From an uncultured archaeon (GTDB lineage Archaea > Nanobdellota > Nanobdellia > Pacearchaeales > GW2011-AR1), in the NCBI GenBank assembly GCA_903873955.1, contig CAIQQL010000002.1, positions 1 through 16,038 of the forward strand: a DNA stretch of 16,038 nucleotides, written 5' to 3'. Positions 1 to 6,998 of the stretch are shown here, piece by piece; position 1 is the stretch's first letter; each line of letters starts with the position of its first letter. The notes beneath the pieces are model-generated. The model saw only the letters and a list, made by a program, of their open reading frames with translations, had not been told where the DNA came from and searched no databases. The position numbers and the translations under genes were made by a program.

Positions 1-844
1 TCTTGGAACCTAGCCTAATGCTTCTGATCTCTTTTTCAACTACCTTCTTTACCTTTTCGATATTCGACCCGTAGGAAACACTGAAGTTTATAGTCACTCT
101 CGATTTTGGTTCGGGTAGTGCCACATTCTGTATCTTGCTGTCTGCCATTTTACTGTTTGGAATTATGATGAGCTCATTGTCTGCAGTCCTGATTTTTGTG
201 CTTCTAAAACCAATTTTTTCAATCTTTCCACGAGTGTCTGAATCTAGATAGACCAAGTCCCCAACTTTTACTGTTTTATCAAGAATCAATGCGATCCCTC
301 CAAAGACATTGCTCAATGTGGGTTGCAGTGCAAGAGCGACTGCAAGTCCCGCAATCCCGAGTCCTGCCAGGAAAGGCCCAATCTGTACACCCCAGAGATC
401 GAGGACATAAAGAACTGCTATGACAATCAATGCTACCTTTAAGGTATTGTGGATGATTGTCATCAATCCATCATCGATGTCGGTTTTTGTCTTTGCTACA
501 AACTTTTTCATCGCCCTAAATATTATTATTTCAAGTACGAGGTAGAGAAGATAGGCTATCATAATCGCTATTCCAGATTCTACTATCTTGTTTGTCACAA
601 CTGCTGCAACATCTGGCCTAATTATTTCTTCCAATGCGATTCGTAGGCTAATAAACAGCATAAGCATTGTCAATGGCTTTGAAGACTTCTCAATCAGCAG
701 GTCGTCGGCATCCGTTTCAGTCTTTTCTGCCGCTTTCTTCACAAAAAATAAGACAATTGTGACAATTAAGCGTAGAAGGATTGCAAGTACGACCAGCACA
801 GTAAATGCTCTAAGATACTGATTGGTTATATATGATTCAAACAT
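1..844 (-). CDS. MscS-family small-conductance mechanosensitive channel (partial, C-terminus outside window)
   Basis: Reading the minus strand from the ATG at 844 gives 281 uninterrupted residues running off the left edge. It has N-terminal hydrophobic helices (about residues 10-35, 57-75 and 90-110), another at about 135-152, then the MscS pore helix, glycine/alanine-rich at about 156-180 and containing LAGLGIAGLAVALALQPTLS. The MscS beta domain follows at about 190-240, with VGDLV, the G-K-I-x-x-I-G-x-R-x-T pattern and IIIPNSKM. Such channels open under membrane tension and release solutes during hypo-osmotic shock. Upstream of the ATG, an in-frame TAG at 857-859 leaves no earlier ATG start. 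The gene is transcribed away from its right-hand neighbour, sharing a divergent promoter region. Family assignment is firm; the exact subfamily is not known. Confidence 0.93.
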   Translation of the reverse strand, partial: MFESYITNQYLRAFTVLVVLAILLRLIVTIVLFFVKKAAEKTETDADDLLIEKSSKPLTMLMLFISLRIALEEIIRPDVAAVVTNKIVESGIAIMIAYLLYLVLEIIIFRAMKKFVAKTKTDIDDGLMTIIHNTLKVALIVIAVLYVLDLWGVQIGPFLAGLGIAGLAVALALQPTLSNVFGGIALILDKTVKVGDLVYLDSDTRGKIEKIGFRSTKIRTADNELIIIPNSKMADSKIQNVALPEPKSRVTINFSVSYGSNIEKVKKVVEKEIRSIRLGSK

Positions 845-877
845 GTTGTTAATTGTCTAATCAAGCAATTTTTTTGG

Positions 878-885
878 CTTAAAAA
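878..885 (-). promoter_or_regulatory. TATA-like box for the MscS-type gene
   Basis: On the minus strand this reads TTTTTAAG, centred about 37 bases before the ATG at 844. That predicts a transcript with a short leader of roughly 10 bases. Seen by eye only. Confidence 0.4.
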
Positions 886-928
886 CCTTCTGTTTTTCTA
901 AGAAGTTCGTATAATTTTTTACAAAACA

Positions 929-936
929 TTTAAAAA
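929..936 (+). promoter_or_regulatory. TATA-like box upstream of the acidic miniprotein
   Basis: TTTAAAAA lies about 47 bases before the ATG at 980. This would give a leader of about 20 bases without a clear Shine-Dalgarno sequence. A weaker A/T-rich element at 955-963 would place the start nearer the ATG. Confidence 0.35.
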
Positions 937-979
937 AGATAGGAGTTTTTTGCGGTTAACTAAATTGCCCATCCAAACC

Positions 980-1126
980 ATGAAAGGCAAAAATAAACAA
1001 CCGTTGGAAGAAGAGGAAGACTCTGACCTCGAAGAAGAAACTGTCGAGGAAGAACCAGAGCTTGACCCTGATTTAGACGAAGAAGAAAAGGATAAAGAAG
1101 AGGACGAGAAAGAAGAAGACTGGTAA
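980..1126 (+). CDS. Small, extremely acidic protein (48 aa), unknown function
   Basis: An ATG-to-TAA frame of 48 codons encodes a protein with 19 Glu and 8 Asp (27 of 48 residues), six Lys and a C-terminal Trp. It has no hydrophobic segment and no recognisable domain, and should be disordered and soluble. Support for a real gene: an A/T-rich promoter-like stretch upstream, an ATG close behind it, a T-rich run just after the stop, and a position filling an otherwise empty gap between the MscS gene and the thermosome gene. Against it: the length is short and the composition is simple, so a chance frame in purine-rich DNA cannot be excluded. A role as an acidic tail-like partner of a basic protein or chaperonin would be speculation. 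Confidence 0.5.
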   Translation: MKGKNKQPLEEEEDSDLEEETVEEEPELDPDLDEEEKDKEEDEKEEDW

Positions 1127-1140
1127 TCTTTCTTGACCTA

Positions 1141-1153
1141 TTTTTTCTTTTTT
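1141..1153 (+). terminator. T-rich archaeal-type terminator after the acidic miniprotein
   Basis: Two T6 runs separated by one C follow the TAA at 1124-1126 by about 15 bases. Oligo-T tracts on the coding strand are typical archaeal termination signals. No hairpin is needed or seen. Confidence 0.45.
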
Positions 1154-1172
1154 GCATTCTATCACCACTAAT

Positions 1173-1180
1173 CTTAAAAA
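1173..1180 (+). promoter_or_regulatory. TATA-like box of the thermosome gene
   Basis: CTTAAAAA is centred about 26 bases before the ATG at 1202. Archaeal transcription starts about 25 bases after the TATA box, so the mRNA probably starts at the ATG and is leaderless. No Shine-Dalgarno sequence is visible. Confidence 0.6.
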
Positions 1181-1201
1181 CAGGGTCCTACAGTTCTTTT
1201 C

Positions 1202-2806
1202 ATGCAAGATGAGAAGCAACCGGTTTATGTCCTCCCTGAGAACGTCTCTCGTACTTTAGGGAAGGACGCACAGCGTAATAACATTCTTGCTGCAAAAGTC
1301 GTTGCAGACATCGTAAAGACTACCTTGGGACCTAAAGGGATGGACAAGATGTTAGTTGATTCCTCAGGACATATCATAGTGACGAATGATGGTGTCACCA
1401 TCCTTGAAGAGATGGAGATTGACCATCCTGCTGCCAAGATGATGGTCGAGGTTGCCAAGACCCAGGAAAGTGAAGTTGGTGATGGCACTACCACGGCTGC
1501 TTTGCTTGCGGGTAAACTTCTCGAGCACGCCGAGCATCTTTTGGATAAGAAGATCCATCCTACCGTCATTGTAAAGGGTTATAGGATGGCTGCTGAAAAA
1601 TCCCTCTCCATCCTTGATGAAATCGCAGTCTCTGTGAAAAACTCCAAGATCATGCGACAGATTGCCATGACTGCCATGACTGGAAAAGGTGCTGAAGGAT
1701 ACAAGGACCTGCTCGCGGACTTGATTGTACGTTCTGTTGAACAGATTGCCACTGAAGAAGGCAAGATTGACCCTACAGATGTCAAGATCCAGAAGATCCA
1801 AGGGCAGAGTGTTGCTGAGAGCGAGCTAATCAAGGGAATAGTCCTGGATAAAGAACGCGTGAACTCTGAAATGCCGACTTATATCGATGGCGCTCGCGTA
1901 CTGTTGGTTGACTTTCCTCTAGAAATCCGTAATCCCGAGACTGAAGCGAAGATATCCGTTTCAACACCAGAACAACTTGAACGCTTCCTTTCTTCTGAGG
2001 AACAGTTCCTGCAGGAGATGACTGAGAAAATCATCAACTCCGGTGCTAATGTTATCCTCTGTCAAAAGGGAATTGATGATCTTGCCCAATACTATCTTGC
2101 AAGGGCAGGTATCTTCGCTTTGAGACGTGTTCCACGTTCAGACATGGAAAAGATTGCCCGAGCGGTATCAGGAAAAGTCGTTTCTAACTTACGTGACATT
2201 GGAGCCGAGGTTTTAGGTCATGCAGAGGTTGTTGAAGAAGTCAAGAATGGTATGGATTCTGTAACCTATATTCGAGGTTGCAAAAATCCTAAATCAGTAA
2301 CGATTGTCATCCGAGGGAGTACGGAGCATGTTCTTGATGAGGTCGAGCGTGCCATCAAAGACGGGCTTGGTGACGTTATTGCTGCTTTCCGAAGCGGCAA
2401 AGTTGTGGCAGGAGGAGGGGCAGTCGAGATGGAGCTTTCTAAACGATTGCGTCTCTTTGCACGTACCTTTGCAGGGCGTGAGAGCTTGGCAGTTGAAGAA
2501 TTCGCTTCTGCGTTAGAGTCGATCCCTGAGACCCTGGCTGAAAATGCCGGTCTTGATCCTATTGATATCTTAGCCGAGCTTAAACAACAGCATGATGCAG
2601 GCAATGCCCAGGCAGGGCTCAATCTTTTCAAGGACAAAGTTGAAGATACTTTTGCTGCAGGCATCATTGAACCTTTGAAGGTAAAGTCTCAGGCAATAAC
2701 CTCTGCAGCAGAGGTCGCACAGATGATCTTGAGAATTGACGATGTTTTGGTTAGCAAGGGCCATGCCTCTCCCGCTTCGCGTTCACCATATGGGGATATG
2801 GATTAA
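1202..2806 (+). CDS. thsA: Thermosome subunit (group II chaperonin)
   Basis: This 534-residue protein is a full-length archaeal chaperonin subunit. Such subunits form double-ring, ATP-driven folding chambers in the cytoplasm with a built-in lid. Visible hallmarks are [10 protein letters not shown] (41-50), TNDGVTIL (61-68), GDGTTT (93-98), the catalytic Asp387 in ERAIKDGL, and AGGGAVE (403-409). The apical-domain stretch [17 protein letters not shown] (284-300) and [14 protein letters not shown] (371-384) also match the family. The start is set by the first ATG and a TATA box 26 bases upstream. The C-terminus ends SRSPYGDMD rather than in the Gly-Gly-Met repeats common in thermosomes. Only one subunit gene is in view, so the ring could be homo-oligomeric. 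The alpha/beta subunit assignment, and therefore the symbol, is tentative. Confidence 0.98.
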   Translation: MQDEKQPVYVLPENVSRTLGKDAQRNNILAAKVVADIVKTTLGPKGMDKMLVDSSGHIIVTNDGVTILEEMEIDHPAAKMMVEVAKTQESEVGDGTTTAALLAGKLLEHAEHLLDKKIHPTVIVKGYRMAAEKSLSILDEIAVSVKNSKIMRQIAMTAMTGKGAEGYKDLLADLIVRSVEQIATEEGKIDPTDVKIQKIQGQSVAESELIKGIVLDKERVNSEMPTYIDGARVLLVDFPLEIRNPETEAKISVSTPEQLERFLSSEEQFLQEMTEKIINSGANVILCQKGIDDLAQYYLARAGIFALRRVPRSDMEKIARAVSGKVVSNLRDIGAEVLGHAEVVEEVKNGMDSVTYIRGCKNPKSVTIVIRGSTEHVLDEVERAIKDGLGDVIAAFRSGKVVAGGGAVEMELSKRLRLFARTFAGRESLAVEEFASALESIPETLAENAGLDPIDILAELKQQHDAGNAQAGLNLFKDKVEDTFAAGIIEPLKVKSQAITSAAEVAQMILRIDDVLVSKGHASPASRSPYGDMD

Positions 2807-2885
2807 GAATTCTCTACTTTCATAAAACAATCCTCTCTCAAGTTTCAGCGACAACCTAGAACTCTTGAAAAAATGTGTTCTAACT

Positions 2886-2896
2886 CTTTAAAAATA
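2886..2896 (-). terminator. Oligo-T stretch after tRNA-Gly
   Basis: On the minus strand, just past the tRNA 3' end, the sequence reads GTATTTTTAAAG. The T5 run is a plausible weak archaeal terminator. The thermosome gene converges on this region from the other side. Confidence 0.3.
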
Positions 2897-2901
2897 CTGA
2901 G

Positions 2902-2972
2902 TGCACCCCCCGGGAATCGAACCCGGCTCACTGCCTTGGCAAGGCAATATTCTACCGATAAACTAGAGGTGC
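2902..2972 (-). tRNA. tRNA-Gly (anticodon GCC)
   Basis: Read on the minus strand, the 71-base gene folds as a full cloverleaf. The acceptor stem is GCACCTC/GGGGTGC with one G-U pair. The D arm carries GG in ATCGGTA. The anticodon stem is TTGCC/GGCAG around loop TTGCCAA, and the T arm is CCGGG-TTCGATT-CCCGG. The discriminator base is A, and no CCA is encoded. There is no intron. A TATA box lies about 29 bases upstream. Confidence 0.97.
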
Positions 2973-2995
2973 TTATCTTTCAGAGAAAGAAGGGT

Positions 2996-3006
2996 TATTT
3001 AAAAAT
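2996..3006 (-). promoter_or_regulatory. TATA-like box of tRNA-Gly
   Basis: On the minus strand this reads as A/T-rich TTTTTAAAT, centred about 29 bases before the tRNA 5' end. It lies between the divergent tRNA-Gly and zinc-ribbon genes. Confidence 0.5.
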
Positions 3007-3038
3007 ATTGGTATACAATCTGCGCTTCTTTAGGAATG

Positions 3039-3047
3039 TTATTAAAC
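3039..3047 (+). promoter_or_regulatory. TATA-like box of the zinc-ribbon gene
   Basis: TTATTAAAC is centred about 26 bases before the ATG at 3068. This supports a leaderless transcript and this start rather than an upstream one. Confidence 0.5.
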
Positions 3048-3067
3048 AAATTCTTCTTCAAATTAGC

Positions 3068-3334
3068 ATGGGCAGGAAAAAAACTTATATCAATCTTCCT
3101 CAGGTGGCCACTATCAAATGTCCTTTATGTGGAAAGATGAGCAAGCGAAAGGTGCCCTTGGACTCGAGCCCTATGTATTTTGACTGTGATAAGTGCGGGC
3201 AAAGAATAACCACGCCTATCACTTCCTGCTGCATTATATGTGCATTTACAAAAAAGAAGTGTGCGCCTTCTCTTTTCATGGAAGCAAAAAGAAAAGGGAT
3301 CGAGGTTCGTTTACCTCCAAACTCTAAACTTTGA
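3068..3334 (+). CDS. Small cysteine-rich zinc-ribbon protein (88 aa), unknown function
   Basis: The predicted protein is basic and soluble. It has one classical zinc-ribbon pair, Cys18-P-L-Cys21 and Cys40-D-K-Cys43, preceded by the basic start MGRKKTY. A second cysteine set follows: Cys54, Cys55, Cys58 and Cys65. The eight cysteines suggest two metal sites, or one zinc site plus a redox or structural site. The open frame extends upstream to 2873, but that extension runs through the antisense of tRNA-Gly. The ATG at 3068 has its own TATA box at the right distance, so it is taken as the start. Zinc ribbons of this kind usually bind nucleic acid or basal transcription and translation factors. 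That role is inference, as I do not recognise the family. Confidence 0.8.
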   Translation: MGRKKTYINLPQVATIKCPLCGKMSKRKVPLDSSPMYFDCDKCGQRITTPITSCCIICAFTKKKCAPSLFMEAKRKGIEVRLPPNSKL

Positions 3335-3404
3335 TACGCCTTCCCTCGTTTTCCTAAGTCGAACACCCCTCTTGTTTCTTGTTCGTCTTCCTTCTAAAAA
3401 CAAG

Positions 3405-3413
3405 CTTTAAAAA
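3405..3413 (+). promoter_or_regulatory. TATA-like box of tRNA-Val
   Basis: CTTTAAAAA is centred about 28 bases before the tRNA 5' end at 3437, the expected archaeal spacing. Confidence 0.55.
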
Positions 3414-3436
3414 GCGTATAGCTCTTTCCTTTTTAG

Positions 3437-3509
3437 GGTCCTGTAGTCTAGTGGTTACGACGCCTCGTTTACACCGAGGAAATCACCAGTTCGATTCTGG
3501 TCAGGACCA
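3437..3509 (+). tRNA. tRNA-Val (anticodon UAC)
   Basis: The 73-base cloverleaf has acceptor stem GGTCCTG/CAGGACC, a D arm with AGTGGTTA, and anticodon stem CCTCG/CGAGG around loop TTTACAC. The anticodon is UAC, which reads GUA. The T arm is ACCAG-TTCGATT-CTGGT and the discriminator is A. No CCA is encoded and there is no intron. Its 3' end is directly adjacent to the stop codon of the convergent membrane-protein gene. Confidence 0.97.
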
Positions 3510-4202
3510 CTAATGCCTTTTCTCCTTTTTGAAAAACAACAGGCTGATTGCCAACAGAATCAAAATCTCCCCTAATGTGAACAGCGGCCAGTTATATGTG
3601 CCAGGAACATAGGCAGAAACTATGTTGCCCAAGGTCTCCTTTTCTGTTGCGGTCAGGATGATTCTTCCATAGTCGTAAAGAAAAGTATACAACTGCAATA
3701 AAGCCCCGACAATGAGCAATGACCAGGTCTTTGCATTGATAGTCAGGGTCTTGTTTTTTTCTTCAAGGCTAAAGATAGAAAATGCCAGCACAAGCATGGT
3801 GCATGAGCAAATGATTGGGGCAAGTATGGGGCTTGCCCAGGACCAAGGAATCAGGAAGAGTATATCCCACGTTAGGAATGACTGAGGCCAGCCTAAGAGG
3901 ACCTTAAGCCATACATAATAAAATATGTCCCATACTGCGAAACAAAACCAAAAATAAGCGAATCGTTCAGTGAATCTTTTAGCTGCAAGTGCGGCAATGC
4001 AACCTAACATGATCAATGTGAATATTTCGCGAACGATTTCAATATGCAAAATTTGGGGATCAATGAACCCTCGTAACGGGAAGGTAAACCCCTGGGGATA
4101 ATACATCTTCCTGATATAAACTACGATAACCGATTCAAGAAAAGCCATGGCTATTGCAAAAAGAGTAACAATACCCAGTCTCTTGAGGTTTTCCTTCTTC
4201 AT
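3510..4202 (-). CDS. Polytopic integral membrane protein (230 aa), conserved family of unknown function
   Basis: The protein has about six hydrophobic helices (roughly residues 9-29, 52-73, 84-104, 111-141, 159-177 and 207-225). It carries distinctive polar signatures: AFLESVIVVYIR (20-31), FAVWDIFYYVWLK (88-100) and LGWPQSFLTWDILFLIP (103-119). These tryptophan/aspartate-rich motifs recall an uncharacterised membrane protein family scattered in bacteria and archaea; I know no name for it. A longer frame begins at a TTG at 4214. The TATA box on the minus strand at 4230-4221 is about 24 bases from the ATG at 4202, and only about 12 from that TTG, so the ATG is preferred. The stop codon lies one base from the 3' end of tRNA-Val. 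Confidence 0.85.
   Translation of the reverse strand: MKKENLKRLGIVTLFAIAMAFLESVIVVYIRKMYYPQGFTFPLRGFIDPQILHIEIVREIFTLIMLGCIAALAAKRFTERFAYFWFCFAVWDIFYYVWLKVLLGWPQSFLTWDILFLIPWSWASPILAPIICSCTMLVLAFSIFSLEEKNKTLTINAKTWSLLIVGALLQLYTFLYDYGRIILTATEKETLGNIVSAYVPGTYNWPLFTLGEILILLAISLLFFKKEKRH
3517..3531 (+). terminator. Possible T-rich terminator of tRNA-Val inside the opposing gene
   Basis: TTTT and TTTTT runs occur 8-22 bases after the tRNA 3' end. They lie within the last codons of the convergent minus-strand gene. Weak evidence. Confidence 0.3.
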
Positions 4203-4220
4203 AGTTATTATCAAGGTACC

Positions 4221-4230
4221 TTATTTTATA
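4221..4230 (-). promoter_or_regulatory. TATA-like box of the 230-aa membrane protein
   Basis: On the minus strand this reads TATAAAATAA, centred about 24 bases before the ATG at 4202. It fits a leaderless transcript and decides between two possible starts. Confidence 0.55.
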
Positions 4231-4285
4231 ATCTTGTTCATTTCTAGATTAAAATATACATCACATTTATCCTGTTAAAAGATAG

Positions 4286-4295
4286 CTTTAAATAT
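4286..4295 (+). promoter_or_regulatory. TATA-like box of the nucleotidyltransferase gene
   Basis: CTTTAAATAT is centred about 26 bases before the ATG at 4316. This predicts a leaderless transcript. The region 4215-4315 carries divergent promoters. Confidence 0.6.
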
Positions 4296-4315
4296 GGCTT
4301 TGAATTATTCTCTTC

Positions 4316-6082
4316 ATGGATGATCAAAATAAAACTTCTCCTCCTCCTTCCGTAAATCCTCTGCCTTCCGCAGTCCCTGCTTCAACAGCGATTGACTTTG
4401 AACAAATCCGTCTTAAACTCGATAACTGCAAGAAATCAGTCTTAAAAAAGTATAAGACAACTATCGCTTTGGCTCTTCTACCTGCGGCAGCTTCTCCTCT
4501 TTTTGAGGAAGATGAGGATATCCCTAAGGAAGTCTGTGCCACAAAACCCCTTTATCTTATGATGGTCATCCCTGAAGAGGATTATAAAAACATCCCCAAG
4601 ATCAAACCCGAAGTGATCAAGCTTCTCAAGGAGACCAACGAAAACATCTGGCTGATTATCAAGACCCCTGTTGACCTTTGGAATTATGGCCTAGACAGTA
4701 AGTTTGAATTTGTTGATGCCATTGCGGGAAGCTATCCTTTGCATGACACTGGATTTTTAGGAGCATTGCGTGTCGCAAGTTTCCATAAGTCCCTTGTTCT
4801 TCGTAAGTTTGAGAAGTATGTCGCCAGTTATGTCATTGCTGGAAGTCTTGTAAGGGGAACCGCTGGAAAAGACAGCGATATTGACGTCTTTATCGTTATT
4901 GATGACACTGACGTGAAACGAATGTCCCGTGTTGAACTCCTTGAAAGACTGCGAGGGATCATCTACGATTATATCCGTGAAGCGACCGCTCTTGCCGGTG
5001 TGAAAAACATCCTTAGCCCGCAGATTTATCTTCTTACTGATTTCTGGCAGTCGGTTAAAGACGCACATCCGGTCATGTTCACGTTTATTCGCGATGGTAT
5101 TCCTTTATATGATCGTGGAACCTTCATCCCTTGGAAACTTCTTTTGAAGATGGGTCGCATCAAGCCCAGTTCAGAAGCTATTGACCTGTATATGAAACAA
5201 GGAGAACAAACTGAAGACAGTGTCAAGCGCAGGCTTATTGATGCAATGATTGATATTTATTACGGTATTGTGACTCCTACACAGGCTATGATGATGCTTG
5301 CCGGGGAGGCACCACCTGTTCCGAAAGTCATAGGCCAGGAGGCTAAACTCTTATTTGTCGACAAACTGAAAGTCATGGGTGAAAAAGACCTCAAGACCCT
5401 TGAGAAAGCAGTCTATCTCTTCAAACAGTATGAGTATGGGAAACTTAAAGAAATCTCTGGAAAGGACCTTGATGAATTCAGGAAGGAGTCTCAGGACTAT
5501 AATAAGATGCTTAAAGAGCTTCGTAAAAAGATTGAGAAGAATATGCAGCAAAAGTCCGCAGAGGAGATCTATGAAAATGTCTTCAAGATCCTTAAAATTT
5601 TCTTCGGTAACAAGACCCAGCAGGAGCTTGTCAAGGATTTTGAGCAACAGTTGATCAAGAAAGGCAAAATCCAGCCTCGTTATTCTGCAGTTATCAAGGA
5701 ACTCACCGTTCTGAAATCAAAGATAAACTCAGGGAAGCTTACCCAGAAAGAAGTCGACAGCCTCAAAAGTAATGCGATAGAACTCATGAACAGCCTTACT
5801 GAGTATGGGCAGCGAGCCGATTTAATCTCTGCTGAAAAAGGCACTATGCAGATTGTCTATGGAGGAAACCGAAAAGCTGAATTGGTGCTCATGGGGGGCA
5901 TAAATTTCATTATCGAGGGTAAGGACATTAGGAAAATCACTGAACAGGCACTTGTCCCTTCGAGTAAAGAAGAGTTTGAGAAATCACTGGGTGAAAACAA
6001 AGGCAAACTAGCGACGAAAATCACGAGCGGTATCTTCAGTGTCCTGCAGAAAGAATTGGGTAATTTCGAAATTACTATTTAA
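4316..6082 (+). CDS. Large protein with a Pol-beta-superfamily nucleotidyltransferase domain (588 aa)
   Basis: A proline/serine-rich, probably disordered start (1-25) is followed by an N-terminal region (about 26-165) I cannot assign. The nucleotidyltransferase core then contains AGSLVRGTAGKDSDIDVFIV (175-194). This is the G-S...D-x-D signature with Asp188 and Asp190 as metal ligands; Asp242 is a candidate third acidic residue. The segment IRDGIPLYDRGTF (258-270), followed by a helical domain around 283-332, is typical of archaeal proteins with this fold. A charged, coiled-coil-like region covers about 371-412, and an unassigned domain ends the protein. The fold transfers nucleotidyl groups to RNA, proteins or small molecules; the substrate here is unknown. 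The protein is far longer than MNT-type antitoxins and has no HEPN partner nearby, so a toxin-antitoxin role is unlikely. Confidence 0.88.
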   Translation: MDDQNKTSPPPSVNPLPSAVPASTAIDFEQIRLKLDNCKKSVLKKYKTTIALALLPAAASPLFEEDEDIPKEVCATKPLYLMMVIPEEDYKNIPKIKPEVIKLLKETNENIWLIIKTPVDLWNYGLDSKFEFVDAIAGSYPLHDTGFLGALRVASFHKSLVLRKFEKYVASYVIAGSLVRGTAGKDSDIDVFIVIDDTDVKRMSRVELLERLRGIIYDYIREATALAGVKNILSPQIYLLTDFWQSVKDAHPVMFTFIRDGIPLYDRGTFIPWKLLLKMGRIKPSSEAIDLYMKQGEQTEDSVKRRLIDAMIDIYYGIVTPTQAMMMLAGEAPPVPKVIGQEAKLLFVDKLKVMGEKDLKTLEKAVYLFKQYEYGKLKEISGKDLDEFRKESQDYNKMLKELRKKIEKNMQQKSAEEIYENVFKILKIFFGNKTQQELVKDFEQQLIKKGKIQPRYSAVIKELTVLKSKINSGKLTQKEVDSLKSNAIELMNSLTEYGQRADLISAEKGTMQIVYGGNRKAELVLMGGINFIIEGKDIRKITEQALVPSSKEEFEKSLGENKGKLATKITSGIFSVLQKELGNFEITI

Positions 6083-6117
6083 CCCGCTTTTCCATATTTC
6101 TTCTAGGGTTCAATAAG

Positions 6118-6127
6118 CTTTAAAAAC
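6118..6127 (+). promoter_or_regulatory. TATA-like box of the eL33-uL16 operon
   Basis: CTTTAAAAAC is centred about 26 bases before the ATG at 6149. There is no Shine-Dalgarno sequence between them, so the first cistron is probably leaderless. Confidence 0.6.
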
Positions 6128-6148
6128 CCTCTTTGCGAATGTATCTTT

Positions 6149-6439
6149 ATGAAAGGAATCGTTGTTCAGTTTAGGAGAGGACGCCATACTATTCATGAAA
6201 GGCATTTTCTATTGGATGTAGGCTTGACCTCCCGAGATGAGGCCAAGAAACTGATTGGTAAATCAGTCGAATGGAAGAGCTCAAGTGGTAAGATCATTGC
6301 AGGAAAGATCAGTGATGCCCATGGCAATAAAGGGCTAGTTCGTGCTATTTTTGAGAGAGGTCTTCCAGGTCAGGCTGTAACGACGGAAATTGAGGTCAAG
6401 GACATTGCAAGCTCTTCAGCGAAAGGAGTGAAAAAATAA
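6149..6439 (+). CDS. rpl35ae: Large-subunit ribosomal protein eL33 (L35Ae)
   Basis: The 96-residue protein has the compact L35Ae beta-barrel signature: MKGIVVQFRRGRHTIHERHF at the start, LIGKSVEWKSSSGK in the middle, then HGNKGLVRAIFERGLPGQA (59-77). HGNKG...F..GLPGQA is the diagnostic block. The protein is shared by archaea and eukaryotes, is absent from bacteria, and sits on the large ribosomal subunit. Length is usual for archaeal members. It is the first gene of a two-gene operon, and its stop codon is immediately followed by the uL16 start codon. Confidence 0.95.
   Translation: MKGIVVQFRRGRHTIHERHFLLDVGLTSRDEAKKLIGKSVEWKSSSGKIIAGKISDAHGNKGLVRAIFERGLPGQAVTTEIEVKDIASSSAKGVKK
6425..6431 (+). 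promoter_or_regulatory. Shine-Dalgarno sequence of the uL16 gene
   Basis: GGAGTGA lies about 8 bases before the ATG at 6440, within the last codons of eL33. It is complementary to the archaeal 16S rRNA 3' end. This contrasts with the leaderless start of the first gene in the same operon. Confidence 0.65.
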
Positions 6440-6979
6440 ATGGCCCTTCGTAAAGCTCTCGCATATTCCAAAAAATATGTCCGCCCTTATACAAGAAACT
6501 CAAAGATCAAGAGCAAGGCTTTTATCAAGACAGTTCCTGGAAGCAAGATTGTTAAGTTCGACGGTGGAGACATCAAGGGTTACAAATCCGGATCCCATAA
6601 ATTCAAGCTTACCTTGATTGCCGAGGAACGAGTACAAATTCGTGACAATGCTCTTGAAGCTGCACGTATGGTCATTGTAAAAGAGATGGACACTTTCGCA
6701 CTTGGTCAATATGCAATGGCAGTAAAGGTACATCCTCACAATCTTCTACGAGAGAACAAATCGGTTGCTGCAGTTGCGGGAGCTGACCGTCTGTCCATGG
6801 GTATGACCCAGTCTTTTGGTACTGTCATAGGAAGAGCCGCAATTGTCAATGCAGGCAATGTTCTTTTCTTTGTTAGTACCATCAATGAAAAATCAGCACA
6901 GGTCGCTAAAAAGGCCCTGATCAAGGTCAAACCAAAAATCCCCGGTCGCACAAGGGTTGTTTTTGAGAAACTTTCTTAA
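6440..6979 (+). CDS. rpl10e: Large-subunit ribosomal protein uL16 (archaeal L10e)
   Basis: The 179-residue protein matches archaeal L10e/uL16, which binds the central protuberance near the A-site tRNA. Visible family blocks are YTRNSKIKSKAFIKTVPGSK near the N-terminus, VQIRDNALEAARM (65-77), and VHPHNLLRENK (97-107), followed by GADRLSMGMTQSFG (114-127). Its ATG directly abuts the eL33 stop and has a good Shine-Dalgarno sequence, so the two proteins are made from one mRNA. The end of the gene converges on a minus-strand gene with a gap of only nine bases. Confidence 0.95.
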   Translation: MALRKALAYSKKYVRPYTRNSKIKSKAFIKTVPGSKIVKFDGGDIKGYKSGSHKFKLTLIAEERVQIRDNALEAARMVIVKEMDTFALGQYAMAVKVHPHNLLRENKSVAAVAGADRLSMGMTQSFGTVIGRAAIVNAGNVLFFVSTINEKSAQVAKKALIKVKPKIPGRTRVVFEKLS

Positions 6980-6998
6980 TTTTTTTATTTAATTTTTC
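6979..6998. terminator. Shared A/T-rich terminator between convergent genes
   Basis: T7, TTT and T5 runs immediately follow the uL16 stop and can end plus-strand transcription. The run overlaps the stop codon of the convergent minus-strand gene (6989-6991). For that gene the strand is A-rich here, so a minus-strand terminator is less clear. Confidence 0.45.

Noticed and set aside
449..821. Two plus-strand open frames opposite the MscS gene
   Set aside because: The minus strand encodes an unmistakable MscS protein across the whole interval, so these frames are shadows.
960..1157. Minus-strand open frame opposite the acidic miniprotein
   Set aside because: Its Leu/Ser/Pro-rich composition is what the reverse of a Glu-rich frame gives. 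It has no promoter or family resemblance.
2873..3067. N-terminal 65-codon extension of the zinc-ribbon gene
   Set aside because: It runs through the antisense of tRNA-Gly and would place the start far from the TATA box. The ATG at 3068 has a TATA box at the right spacing and begins the basic zinc-ribbon domain.
4203..4214. TTG start four codons upstream for the 230-aa membrane protein
   Set aside because: The TATA box would be only about 12 bases away, too close for archaeal transcription initiation. The ATG at 4202 fits.
4316..6082. MNT-HEPN toxin-antitoxin antitoxin
   Set aside because: The protein is far too long, and the adjacent genes are a membrane protein and ribosomal proteins, with no HEPN gene.
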